A stretch of DNA of 64,000 nucleotides from an uncultured Nitrospirales bacterium (GCA_951812745.1 OX638327.1:1725914-1789913); one strand, 5' to 3'; positions 35,990 to 44,138 are shown, counted from the first letter of the stretch. Numbers and translations: made by a program. The notes: generated by a model from the sequence alone, not told the origin.

Positions 35990-36332
35990 ACAAAAAACAC
36001 CCATTCCAGAAAAACCTCATTTTTTCAATTGGTTAGAAACTTCTTGGGCATGGACGGAAACAGGGTGTCCAAACAGGAGCCATCCATACGGGCAGAACAA
36101 AGCCCCTCCGGTCACCCCCCAAGCGCCCCGCAACGCCGCCACACTCCGGATTTCGAAGATCCTAAACGGATTTCAAAGATTTTTCAATGCCGAGCCGGGA
36201 ACGCTCGGCTACAAAGATTTGGGGCCGGGGGCCGGAACCCCCTCTTCCTGCCGGAAGCTCTGGGTTTCGCGACCAATGACGGCGACAAGCATAAAATTAA
36301 TTTTCCATAATACAGTATACTTATATTAAGAA
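35990..36332. other. Intergenic region between metK and the XRE genes
   Basis: No gene is supported. A strong hairpin GCCGAGC/GCTCGGC lies near 36190-36210. The sequence turns AT-rich from 36290 towards the promoter of the first XRE gene. Confidence 0.5.
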
Positions 36333-36356
36333 AATGTATGTTAAAAAGTGTACATT
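36317..36356 (+). promoter_or_regulatory. Operator-like region of the first XRE gene
   Basis: AATGTA (36333-36338) and TACATT (36351-36356) form an inverted repeat with a 12-base spacer. Just upstream is ATACTTAT (36317-36324), which recurs as ATACTTAT (36967-36974) before the second XRE gene in similar surroundings. Confidence 0.5.
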
Positions 36357-36379
36357 AAAGGTAGGAGGTTAAGGGTCCA

Positions 36380-36775
36380 ATGATGAGCACGCTGACAGAT
36401 AGAATTCGAGCCGCCCGGAAAAAGGCGGGCTTGACCCAATCGGACGTCGCCAAGGCACTCCGCATCTCGGCGTCTGCGGTCAATCAGTGGGAGCAAGGCT
36501 TCACTAAAAGCATCAAATTGAATCATTTCTTCGCCCTCGCCAGGTTACTGGGCCAGGACCCGCAATGGCTGGCGACCGGCAAAGCGGACGTCCGAGCGCG
36601 AGCGACAGCGCTGATGCCCCAGACGCCGGACACGCCTGCCCCCACCAGCGAAGAGAGAGCACTCCTGCACTATATTCGCCAAATGCCCGACACCCTGCGA
36701 AAACTAGTACTCCGGTTCCTGGGAGGATTGAGCAACCTCTCCATGTCTCATGACAAACCCAGCCACGGAGCCTGA
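36380..36775 (+). CDS. XRE family transcriptional regulator, paralogue 1
   Basis: A 131-residue protein with a helix-turn-helix at residues 7-60 (RIRAARKKAGLTQSDVAKALRISASAVNQWEQG) and a short C-terminal helical region (EERALLHYIRQMPDTLRKLVLRFLGG). Such small HTH proteins resemble prophage or plasmid repressors. A GGAGG lies at 36363-36367, 12 bases ahead of the double ATG. About 70% of the HTH region is identical to the gene at 37029, so the two arose by duplication. Confidence 0.87.
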   Translation: MMSTLTDRIRAARKKAGLTQSDVAKALRISASAVNQWEQGFTKSIKLNHFFALARLLGQDPQWLATGKADVRARATALMPQTPDTPAPTSEERALLHYIRQMPDTLRKLVLRFLGGLSNLSMSHDKPSHGA

Positions 36776-36966
36776 TTTTTCTCTGCCCCTCCCCCCTCCC
36801 CCTTCTGCCCTGTTGTCATCCCTAACGCGTGTTCTCGATATCCTTGATTGAGGATCTAACCGAGAATCCAGCGTCTTGGCCGTGGGAGCTTTCGAACAAG
36901 GCGGCATGCCCCGCCTGCCCGGCACAGCGTCACAAAAAACTTCACATAAAATTGTTTTATTCAAGC
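36776..36966. repeat. Dispersed repeat between the XRE paralogues
   Basis: A degenerate member of the GTCATCC...AATCCAGCGTCTT family occupies about 36815-36880. No gene is seen. Confidence 0.5.
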
Positions 36967-37028
36967 ATACTTATTTCAAAATGGCGGATACTTGGTCCAT
37001 TCTGGAAGAAGGAGGGGGAAGACCCGTC

Positions 37029-37385
37029 ATGAATACGTTGACAGAAAGAATTCGAGCCGCCCGGAAAGAGGCGGGCCTGTCCCAGGCGGACGTCGCCAAG
37101 GCGCTCCGCATCTCGGCGTCTGCGGTCAATCAGTGGGAACAAGGTTTCACCAAAAACGTCAAACTGGAGCATTTCTTCACCCTCGCCGCGCTGCTGGGCC
37201 AGGACCCGCGATGGCTCGCCACCGGCAAGGTTCCCCCGCGCGCGCGGGAATCGGTGGGCAAGTCGCCGAAACCGGACCATGTGGCCGTCACCAGCGAAGA
37301 AAAAGCTTTGCTGCACTATATCCGCCGAATGTCCGGCAAGCGACGCAGATCGCTCCTGCAATTCCTCAGAGCCCTCGAAGACTGA
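37029..37385 (+). CDS. XRE family transcriptional regulator, paralogue 2
   Basis: ATG 37029 aligns with the start of the upstream paralogue. The 118-residue protein shares its HTH (RIRAARKEAGLSQADVAKALRISASAVNQWEQG) and the GQDPRWLATGK and SEEKALLHYIRRM segments. A GGAGGGGG lies 12-14 bases upstream. Promoter sequences of the two genes also share an ATACTTAT word. Targets are unknown; autoregulation or cross-regulation is likely. Confidence 0.87.
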   Translation: MNTLTERIRAARKEAGLSQADVAKALRISASAVNQWEQGFTKNVKLEHFFTLAALLGQDPRWLATGKVPPRARESVGKSPKPDHVAVTSEEKALLHYIRRMSGKRRRSLLQFLRALED

Positions 37386-37755
37386 GCGACGCCTACGCTT
37401 CGTCTTCGCCCGCTGAAATTGATGCGCGCCAGAACTCTCGCTCCGTCTATATGCTATTCCGCCTCCATTCGGAAACCTTCGGCACTCCGACCCAAGCGGA
37501 ATGCCAGAGCCCGTGCCCGACGCATTTCCTCGACCCTTGTCCCCGCAGGCGTTAGCGGGGATCTAATCGGGAATCTTACCGGAGGTCCGGTGTCATCGGG
37601 GAGTAGTGGCCCCATCCATCAATCCGGTTGCATTGCCCAAACACCAGGTGCTAAGATCAGCCTCCAATTTTTTGGCACTCGTGGTGTGACTTCTCGTCTT
37701 CCAGTGAAGGTGTGAGACCCGATTCGACTCGTGAAGTTTCGTAGGGAGGCTTCTC
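37386..37755. repeat. Gap before the Usp operon
   Basis: No gene is supported. A member of the CCCCGCAGGCG/GCGGGGATC dispersed family lies at about 37528-37590. The remainder up to a GGGAGG ribosome-binding site (37743-37748) presumably holds the operon promoter, not identified. Confidence 0.5.
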
Positions 37756-39813
37756 ATGTATAAAACCATCTACATCCCGGTCGACAATTCGGACCATTCC
37801 AATACGGCCGTTGACCTGGGTGTGCGGTTGGCACAGGAATTTGGATCAAAAATCGTCGGCAGCCACGTCTACGCCGCCAAGATGCACGACAAGCGGTTCA
37901 AGCAGATGGAAGCCGGGTTGCCCGAGGAATATCACGACGAAAAAGAACTCGACCGCCAGCGCAAGATTCACGACTCCCTCATCACGCGCGGGCTCCAGAT
38001 CATCACCGATTCCTATCTCGACTACGTGGATCAGCGGTGTACCGAGTCCAATCTCCCCCTGGAACGCCGGTCCCTGGAAGGTCGCAACTGGAAGGTGTTG
38101 GCGGAAGACATCAATACCAACGCCTACGACCTGACCATTATGGGCTCGCTGGGAGTGGGCGCCGTGAAGGATTCCGTGATCGGCAGCAATACCGAACGGG
38201 TCCTGCGCCGGGTCCGCAATTCGGACATGTTTATCGTGAAAGACCTGAAGCCCATGAACGGGGGGAAAATCGTCGTGGCCGTGGACGGCAGCCCCTACAG
38301 CTTCGGCGGGCTGAAAACCGGGCTGGCCCTGGGGAAGGCGCTGAACAAGCCGGTGGAAGCCATTTCCGCGTTCGATCCGTATTTCCATTATGCCGCGTTC
38401 CACAGCATTTCCGGGGTCCTGAACGAAGAGGCCGGCAAGGTCTTTCGCTTCAAGGAACAGGAAAAGCTCCACGAGGAAGTCATCGACAGCGGCTTGGCCA
38501 AAATCTACCAGTCGCATCTGGATATTTCCCGCGAAGTGGCCCAGGAGGAAGGCTCGGATATCCGCACGACCCTCCTGGACGGCAAGGCGTTTGAAAAAGT
38601 GCTGCAGTACGTGCGCAAGGAACAACCCTGGCTGCTGATCGTCGGGCGCATCGGCGTGCACAGCGACGACGACATGGACATCGGCAGCAACACCGAGAAC
38701 CTGCTCCGGGCGGCCTCGTGTAACGTCCTGATTTCCAACAAGAAATTCGTGCCGCCCATCGACACCCAGGCGGAATACACCATCGCCTGGACCGAGGAAG
38801 CCCTGCTGCGGATGGAAAAAGTGCCGGTGTTCGCGCGTGGCGTCGCCAAGACCGCCATTCACCGCTATGCCATTGAAAAAGGGCACACCATCATCAGCAA
38901 TTCGGTGGTCGATGACGCGGTCGGCGACATCCTGCCGAAAGGCGCCATGGATGCGATGAAAGCCCTGGGCGGCCAGCTCGACGACGCGGGCATCGACCGC
39001 AATCAAATGCAGGCCGACGACGCCGTGGCCCAGGACCTGATGGGCTCGACCCTCAGCGGCATGGTCAACCAGGTGGTCGAGGAAACGGAGCCCGTGGCGA
39101 ATCCGGCGGTAAGCGCGTCCACGCAATCCTATCTGGACCGCATGGCTCAGCCCTATTACGTCTGCGACGGATGCGGCTACATCGGAAAAGGCGCCCAACC
39201 CGTGAAGTGCCCGATTTGCGGCGGAGCGGGCGACGGATTCAAAACGGTCGATAAAAGCATGTTCGACGCCGCGGCCAAGCAGGAAGGGGTCCTGGAAACG
39301 CAACTGGCGTATGACGACGTACCTATGCAATGGACCAAGGACGCCAAGGAAGCCATCCGGGCGGTCCCTGCGGGCTTCCAACGCCGCCGCGCCAAAGCCA
39401 AGATCGAAAAGACCGCGAGAAAACTCGGCATGACCACGATCACTCTGGAGTATGCCTCGCCCATGATTGATGAAGCCGCCAACGAAGATTACACCCCGAT
39501 TTTCGCCAACAAGGAGGCGGAAGTGGAACAACCTGCCCCTCAGCCGAACGGACCGGCGCCGATACCCGACTCGCCCTACGATTGGGAGCCCGAAGCCTTG
39601 CAACGGTTGGAACGCGCGCCCGAAGGGTTCATGCGCGATTGCACCCGGGCCCTCATCATCAAGCACGCCGACAAGCTGGGGACCACCCGGATCACCATCG
39701 ACGTGGCGAACGAAGGGATCGAGCAGGCCAAGCAGACCATGGAAGAGGCCATGAAGTCCGGCAACGTCAAGGACATCATCGCCAAACTGACCGGCGCGGG
39801 CGCTCAGCAATAG
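37756..39813 (+). CDS. Tandem universal-stress protein fused to three PCP_red domains
   Basis: The 685-residue protein has two Usp domains (residues 1-163 and 168-330), each with the ATP-binding pattern GxxGxG/GSNTE (SLGVGAVKDSVIGSNTERVL; RIGVHSDDDMDIGSNTENLL). A PCP_red domain follows (about 342-390), a linker, a rubredoxin-like knuckle (CDGCGYIGKGAQPVKCPICGG, 470-490) and two more PCP_red domains (524-570 and 608-655). PCP_red is the small C-terminal domain of the BchB subunit of dark protochlorophyllide reductase. No photosynthesis gene is present. It is followed by a radical SAM protein with its own PCP_red domain. A tetrapyrrole or redox-sensing role is an inference from these domains. 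Confidence 0.88.
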   Translation: MYKTIYIPVDNSDHSNTAVDLGVRLAQEFGSKIVGSHVYAAKMHDKRFKQMEAGLPEEYHDEKELDRQRKIHDSLITRGLQIITDSYLDYVDQRCTESNLPLERRSLEGRNWKVLAEDINTNAYDLTIMGSLGVGAVKDSVIGSNTERVLRRVRNSDMFIVKDLKPMNGGKIVVAVDGSPYSFGGLKTGLALGKALNKPVEAISAFDPYFHYAAFHSISGVLNEEAGKVFRFKEQEKLHEEVIDSGLAKIYQSHLDISREVAQEEGSDIRTTLLDGKAFEKVLQYVRKEQPWLLIVGRIGVHSDDDMDIGSNTENLLRAASCNVLISNKKFVPPIDTQAEYTIAWTEEALLRMEKVPVFARGVAKTAIHRYAIEKGHTIISNSVVDDAVGDILPKGAMDAMKALGGQLDDAGIDRNQMQADDAVAQDLMGSTLSGMVNQVVEETEPVANPAVSASTQSYLDRMAQPYYVCDGCGYIGKGAQPVKCPICGGAGDGFKTVDKSMFDAAAKQEGVLETQLAYDDVPMQWTKDAKEAIRAVPAGFQRRRAKAKIEKTARKLGMTTITLEYASPMIDEAANEDYTPIFANKEAEVEQPAPQPNGPAPIPDSPYDWEPEALQRLERAPEGFMRDCTRALIIKHADKLGTTRITIDVANEGIEQAKQTMEEAMKSGNVKDIIAKLTGAGAQQ

Positions 39814-39827
39814 AGAGTCGCCACCGT

Positions 39828-41186
39828 ATGGGCAAATCACTCCCTGTCATCAATGCCCCGCAAGGGGAAGGACTCGACCCCCGCGTGACCGGGTTTACCT
39901 CTCCCGGGCCCGGTGACGGCCGGACCGTCGATGATTTCAAGCCCTACCTCGTCGCCCTGAACCTCACCAAACGCTGCAACCTGAAATGCGACCACTGTTA
40001 TCTGGACGCCACCACCAAGGCCGGCGGGGGCTCCGACGAGCTCTCGACCGAAGAATGTTATCGGCTGATCGACCAGATCGCCGAGGTCAATAAAGGCTGC
40101 CTGCTGGTCATCACCGGTGGCGAACCCCTCGTCAGACCGGACATCCTGGACATCGCCCGTCACGCCGTGGGCCAAGGGTTCATGGTCGTCTTCGGCACCA
40201 ATGGGATGCTGATCAACGATCGCCTGGCCCAAGAACTCGTCGAAATCGGCGTCATGGGCATGGGCATCAGCATCGACTCCCTCGACGCGGGCAAACATGA
40301 CGCGTTTCGCGGCATACCCGGGGCCTGGGAAGCCGCGGTGGCAGGGATCGAAGCCTGCAAACGGAACGGCCTGCAGTTTCAGGTGCACTTCAGCGCCCAA
40401 CCCATGAACTACAAGGAACTGCCGGACGTGATCGACTGGGCCCACGGCCTGGGCGCCCGCGTGCTGAACGTCTTCTTCATGGTGTGCACGGGCCGCGGCG
40501 AGGAACTGACGGACATTACCCCCGAGCAGTACGAGGAGGTGCTGGCCTTCCTGGTGGACTCCCAGGACCGGTACTCGGACATGCTGGTGCGCGCGCGGTG
40601 CGCCCCGCACTTCAAACGCCTCGCCTATGAAAAAGACCCCGACTCCCCGATCACCAAGGCCCAGGGCTACATGGGCGGGGGCTGCCTGGCCGGGACGAAC
40701 TACGCGCGGGTTACGCCCAACGGCGACCTGACCCCCTGTCCCTACATGCCCTTGTCCGCCGGGAACATCCGAGACACGAGTTTCGTGGACCTGTGGGAAA
40801 AGTCGGACATTTTCGACTCGTTCCGGTACCCCCACCTGAAGGGCAAATGCGGCGACTGCGAATACAGCGAGATCTGCGGTGGCTGCCGGGCCCGCCCCTA
40901 CGTGGATCACGGGGACTGGATGGACGAGGACGAATGGTGCCTGTACACGCCCAAGGGCGGAGAAAAAATCCAGGTCGCGTTCAACGTGCCCGAGGAGGTT
41001 GAGGTGGAATGGGACGACGCCGCGCAGACGCGGTTGAGCCGGATCCCCTACTTCCTGCGCGCCATGGTGAAAAAAGGCACCGAACGGCACGCCCGCGAGC
41101 ACAACATCCCGCGTATCACCGTCGAGTTGATGGAAGAGCTTCGCCAAAAACGCTTCGGTAACGAGAAACCGGTGTTCAAATTCTGA
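39828..41186 (+). CDS. Radical SAM/SPASM protein with C-terminal PCP_red domain
   Basis: ATG 39828 lies 15 bases after the previous gene. The 452-residue protein has the radical SAM motif CNLKCDHC (C50, C54, C57), TGGEPLVRPDI, and a SPASM-type region (CLAGTNYARVTPNGDLTPCPYMP...CGDCEYSEICGGCRARPY) binding extra Fe-S clusters. A PCP_red domain closes it (about 393-445, VEWDDAAQTRLSRIPYFLRAMVKKGTERHAREHNIPRITVE). The core resembles AhbC/AhbD and NirJ, which act on siroheme-derived tetrapyrroles; PqqE-like peptide-modifying enzymes are the alternative. Linkage with a second PCP_red protein supports tetrapyrrole chemistry. Confidence 0.9.
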   Translation: MGKSLPVINAPQGEGLDPRVTGFTSPGPGDGRTVDDFKPYLVALNLTKRCNLKCDHCYLDATTKAGGGSDELSTEECYRLIDQIAEVNKGCLLVITGGEPLVRPDILDIARHAVGQGFMVVFGTNGMLINDRLAQELVEIGVMGMGISIDSLDAGKHDAFRGIPGAWEAAVAGIEACKRNGLQFQVHFSAQPMNYKELPDVIDWAHGLGARVLNVFFMVCTGRGEELTDITPEQYEEVLAFLVDSQDRYSDMLVRARCAPHFKRLAYEKDPDSPITKAQGYMGGGCLAGTNYARVTPNGDLTPCPYMPLSAGNIRDTSFVDLWEKSDIFDSFRYPHLKGKCGDCEYSEICGGCRARPYVDHGDWMDEDEWCLYTPKGGEKIQVAFNVPEEVEVEWDDAAQTRLSRIPYFLRAMVKKGTERHAREHNIPRITVELMEELRQKRFGNEKPVFKF

Positions 41187-41713
41187 TGGATGCCCTCCTG
41201 GCCACGCTGTCCGATCTCAATAAAATCATTCCCATTGTCAATCACTGGTTGCACCTGCTCTCGGCCGTCGTGTGGATCGGCGGGCTCGCTTTCCTGGTCA
41301 TGGCGGTGACGCCGGGGCTCAAATCGTCCGTGCCCAGGGAATACATCAAACCCATCTGCGACGTTTTCTACAAACAGTATCGCAAGGTGGTCGGCATCCT
41401 GCTCGTGGTGATCCTGTTCACCGGCGGCATCAACCTGCATTACGTCAGCGAAGCCATGCAAATGCAGACAGGCTTCGGCCTGTCCAACAACGCCAAATAT
41501 TTGACCGTCTTCTTCATCAAGCTCACCCTGGTGCTCGGCATCCTGACCTTATTCCTCTATACCGTCATCTTCCGCATCGAACCCACGGGCGACGAAGACG
41601 AACAGGAAAAAGAAGAACAGATCGTCGAACCCATCCCCTTCCAAAAAGCCGGCCTCTGGATAGGCGTCCTCATCATCCTCTGCGCCGCCGCCATGAAACA
41701 CCTGCATTTGTAA
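41186..41713 (+). CDS. CopD-like four-helix membrane protein
   Basis: The start ATG overlaps the stop of the radical SAM gene by one base, so the genes are coupled. The 175-residue protein has four membrane segments, with HWLHLLSAVVWIGGLAFLVMAV typical of the CopD/DUF2269 group whose conserved His residues (H20, H23 and the pair near the C-terminal MKHLHL) can bind heme b or copper. An acidic loop (GDEDEQEKEEQ) joins helices 3 and 4. It may be the membrane heme partner of the two upstream proteins. Confidence 0.82.
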   Translation: MDALLATLSDLNKIIPIVNHWLHLLSAVVWIGGLAFLVMAVTPGLKSSVPREYIKPICDVFYKQYRKVVGILLVVILFTGGINLHYVSEAMQMQTGFGLSNNAKYLTVFFIKLTLVLGILTLFLYTVIFRIEPTGDEDEQEKEEQIVEPIPFQKAGLWIGVLIILCAAAMKHLHL

Positions 41714-41923
41714 GTTCCCCTTCCCCTTTCTGTCATCCTCGACATTTTTAATCGAGGATCCAGTGTCTTTTCTCTTGTCTATGCTTTTTGTCTGTCATCC
41801 TCGACGCTTGTCCCCGACTTGATCGGGGATCCGGCGTCTTTTCTTTGCCTTTTGCAATGGTCAGCCAAAGAGTGACAACATCGCCTGTTGACAAAAGGCA
41901 CACAACATGAGACGGTTTCGTTT
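41714..41923. repeat. Two tandem dispersed palindromes
   Basis: Copies of the GTCATCCTCGAC...GGATCC(A/G)G(T/C)GTCTTTT family lie at about 41733-41770 and 41793-41845. They mark the left edge of the toxin-antitoxin and defence island. Confidence 0.8.
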
Positions 41924-42193
41924 ATGCAGGAATTTGACTGGGACGATGAAAAGAATGCGTTTCTTGAAAAGACACGAGGCGTCAGTTTTGAAGACGTCGT
42001 CTTTCACATCCAGAACGGCGACGTCCTGGATATTGTCAGGCATCCCAATGAGTCCCGCTATCCGAACCAACGGATCATTGTGCTGAACGTGGAAGGGTAC
42101 GTGTACTTGGTCCCGTACGTGAAGCAGAAAGGAACACGGTTTCTCAAAACCATTATCCCAAGCAGGAAAGCGACAAAGGAGTACCTCAAATGA
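41924..42193 (+). CDS. brnT: BrnT family toxin
   Basis: ATG 41924 gives the standard BrnT opening MQEFDWDDEKNAFLEKTRGVSFEDVV. The 89-residue protein has the RelE-like fold with the conserved R in NESRYPNQRIIVLNVEGYVYLVPYV and the basic C-terminal helix. It is a ribonuclease toxin. The stop overlaps the start of the antitoxin gene by four bases, the usual BrnTA arrangement. Confidence 0.92.
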   Translation: MQEFDWDDEKNAFLEKTRGVSFEDVVFHIQNGDVLDIVRHPNESRYPNQRIIVLNVEGYVYLVPYVKQKGTRFLKTIIPSRKATKEYLK

Positions 42194-42471
42194 AAGACTC
42201 CCTCAAATTAGACCGGGAAGAAGTAAAGATCCTTCAGGACTTTGAACGCGGGGAATTGACGAGCATCAACAACTTCAAAGACGCTAAGCGTCAACTGGAA
42301 GAGGCGGCCCGCGAGTTCCTTCAAAAGGACAAGCGAATCAACATTCGGATCTCGTCCCGCGACTTGAGCAGCCTGCAAAAAAAGGCCGCAAAGGAAGGGA
42401 TGCCCTACCAAACCCTCATTTCAAGCACCCTCCACAAATTCGTGACGGGGAAATTGAAAAGTATCGAGTAA
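42190..42471 (+). CDS. brnA: BrnA-like antitoxin (CopG/RHH)
   Basis: A 93-residue protein whose C-terminal half (KRINIRISSRDLSSLQKKAAKEGMPYQTLISSTLHKFVTGKL) is a ribbon-helix-helix DNA-binding domain of the CopG/BrnA type. The N-terminal half should wrap the BrnT toxin. It overlaps brnT by four bases and probably represses their promoter. Confidence 0.9.
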   Translation: MKDSLKLDREEVKILQDFERGELTSINNFKDAKRQLEEAAREFLQKDKRINIRISSRDLSSLQKKAAKEGMPYQTLISSTLHKFVTGKLKSIE

Positions 42472-42634
42472 CGGATCAGATCAAACCGCCCTCTCCCCTT
42501 TCTGTCATCCTCGACATCTTTAATCGGGAATCCAGTGTCTTTTCTTAGTCTTTCTTTATTGTCGTCGTAGCTACGCCATCTCATGGCGCTATTCCACCCT
42601 CGCCCTCTTCGTAAGGGTAGTGCGGAGCATTGCA
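42472..42634. repeat. Two dispersed repeats between TA modules
   Basis: One GTCATCCTCGAC...AATCCAGTGTCTTTT copy (about 42505-42545) is followed by one TCGTAGCTACGCCATCTCATGGCGC copy (about 42564-42595). Confidence 0.75.
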
Positions 42635-42660
42635 ACATAGTAGCCTATACGCTACTATGT
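42635..42660 (+). promoter_or_regulatory. 10-bp perfect palindromic operator
   Basis: ACATAGTAGC (42635-42644) and GCTACTATGT (42651-42660) are a perfect inverted repeat with a 6-base spacer, ending 19 bases before the next ATG. It is a likely binding site for the HTH antitoxin it precedes. Confidence 0.7.
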
Positions 42661-42679
42661 CATATTGTGAGATAAGCCG

Positions 42680-42988
42680 ATGGCAAGACGAACCATTCCC
42701 TACGAAGAGATCCTCTCCCGCGATCTCCAAGACCCTGAAGAAGCCGCAGCATATTTGAATGCTGCCTTGGAGGACGCATCCGAAAATGGGGCAGATGTTT
42801 TCCTGTTGGCCCTACGCGACGTCGCCAAGGCCCGAGGCATGAGACAACTCGCTGAGGAAACACAACTGAGCCGTGAAAGCTTGTACCGAACGCTGTCCCC
42901 CAAGGGCAATCCTCGCTTTTCCACCCTTGAGGCCGTGTTGGAGAGCGTTGGGCTGAAGCTTGCCGTGGAGGTCAAGCCCCTTGCCTAA
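42680..42988 (+). CDS. Orphan HigA-like addiction-module antidote protein
   Basis: A 102-residue protein of the addiction-module antidote family: NAALEDASENGADVFLLALRDVAKARGMRQLAEETQLSRESLYRTLSPKGNPRFSTLEAVLESVGLKL. The C-terminal HTH binds DNA. Such genes normally follow a RelE/HigB-type toxin gene. None is present upstream, where only dispersed repeats and a palindromic operator lie, so the toxin appears to have been lost. Confidence 0.88.
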   Translation: MARRTIPYEEILSRDLQDPEEAAAYLNAALEDASENGADVFLLALRDVAKARGMRQLAEETQLSRESLYRTLSPKGNPRFSTLEAVLESVGLKLAVEVKPLA

Positions 42989-43080
42989 CTAATAGGTCAG
43001 ATTAGCCGAAGGCGTAATCCGACAATTTCTGTGTCTTTGTTTTTGTAGTCGCGCGATCTCATCGCGCTTTCTCGCTTGCC

Positions 43081-43272
43081 TCCGGAAGTAGCGACCAAAC
43101 GCACCCTCGGCAAAATCGGTTGGTGCACGAATACCGCACGCGGTTGATTGCCGACGTGGTTACTGGCAAACTTGACGTGCGCAAGGTGGAGACCAACCTA
43201 CCAGACGGAGCCGATGCCCGCCTGACGACCAACGGCGTTATCCACACAGATCAGAAACGAGTGAGCGTATGA
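43081..43272 (+). pseudogene. C-terminal remnant of a type I restriction HsdS subunit
   Basis: The frame reads NRLVHEYRTRLIADVVTGKLDVRKVETNLPDG and ends at TGA 43270-43272. The phrase EYRTRLIADVVTGKLDVR is diagnostic of the C-terminus of HsdS specificity subunits. Everything before it is missing; the left break falls next to a TCTCATCGCGCTTT dispersed repeat (43045-43075). The stop overlaps the next gene's ATG by four bases, so the neighbour once belonged to a type I restriction operon. Confidence 0.8.
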
Positions 43273-44138
43273 CGTATTTCAGTGAGAGAGAAAAAGGGGA
43301 ACTTCCTTGCGACAAGGAAGAAATCGACGACAGGATCTGGAAAGGCATTGAGGTGCTTATCAAAGGTAGGATTGATGACGGTTCATTCGGTAAAAAGTAT
43401 CCAACACGCTGCTTTGGCGGAGAAGGAATCACAGGTAGCGATGCAGACGCTGTCTGGCAGGCCATAAGAGCAGAGATTCCGAATTTGTGGTACCGGTCAA
43501 AGCCGCCCCAAACCTTAGATATCCTCAATCTGATTGAGTTCTGCTGGCGGTGTATTGCCCAGCCTAGTAGCAAAGGCTTGCACGCTTATTTTGAGCATGA
43601 TCATCTGGACTTCAATATTCAAGCTGGCCAAGACACATTCCGAGACGACATCAATCGTATATTTCGCTGCAACGGTCTTGCCTATGAACTTAAAGAGGAC
43701 GGTTGCATCGAACGGCTCGCGCCGCCGATATTGCGGGAACAACTTGTTTCGGCTCAATTCCACACAGGCGATGACGATCTTGATCGCATGTTGGAAACGG
43801 CGCGAGGCAAATTTCTCAATCGCAATGAGGCAACGCGGCGTGAAGCGCTGGAGTCTCTCTGGCATGCGTGGGAGCGGCTGAAGACGCTGGGCAATGGATC
43901 AGACAAAAAATCCCAGGTGATAACTCTGCTTGACGATACGACAGGTTCATCTTCTCCTAAATTCCGACAAGCGCTAGAGCAGGAGGCCAAGGAACTGACG
44001 AGCATTGGCAATAGCCTTCAGATACGCCATTCAGAGACAAACCAGGAGCGACTCGCCAGTAGCGCGCATGTCGACTATCTCTTCCATCGTCTGTTTGCGT
44101 TTATTTACATGATTCTTCGGACGAATGGCCGCTTGTGA
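43269..44138 (+). CDS. Uncharacterised protein formerly linked to hsdS
   Basis: A 289-residue protein (MTYFSEREKGELPCDKEEIDDRIWKGIEVLIKGRIDDGSFG...). Its C-terminus (SIGNSLQIRHSETNQERLASSAHVDYLFHRLFAFIYMILRTNGRL) resembles the end of abortive-infection or HEPN-type proteins of restriction loci, but I cannot name the family. The ATGA overlap with the HsdS remnant shows an operonic origin. It appears intact although its partners are gone, which suggests that it still functions or was retained with DarTG downstream. Confidence 0.7.
   Translation: MTYFSEREKGELPCDKEEIDDRIWKGIEVLIKGRIDDGSFGKKYPTRCFGGEGITGSDADAVWQAIRAEIPNLWYRSKPPQTLDILNLIEFCWRCIAQPSSKGLHAYFEHDHLDFNIQAGQDTFRDDINRIFRCNGLAYELKEDGCIERLAPPILREQLVSAQFHTGDDDLDRMLETARGKFLNRNEATRREALESLWHAWERLKTLGNGSDKKSQVITLLDDTTGSSSPKFRQALEQEAKELTSIGNSLQIRHSETNQERLASSAHVDYLFHRLFAFIYMILRTNGRL

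Noticed and set aside
35829-35990. SAM-I or SAH riboswitch before metK-ahcY
   Set aside because: Hallmark consensus segments of these classes are not present, so only an uncharacterised leader with a terminator is reported.
37846-39840. Long open frame on the minus strand opposite the Usp/PCP_red gene
   Set aside because: It is the antisense shadow of a GC-biased gene. The plus strand has recognisable domains, the minus strand none. The same applies to long antisense frames at 17583-19187, 39837-41147 and 34647-36329.
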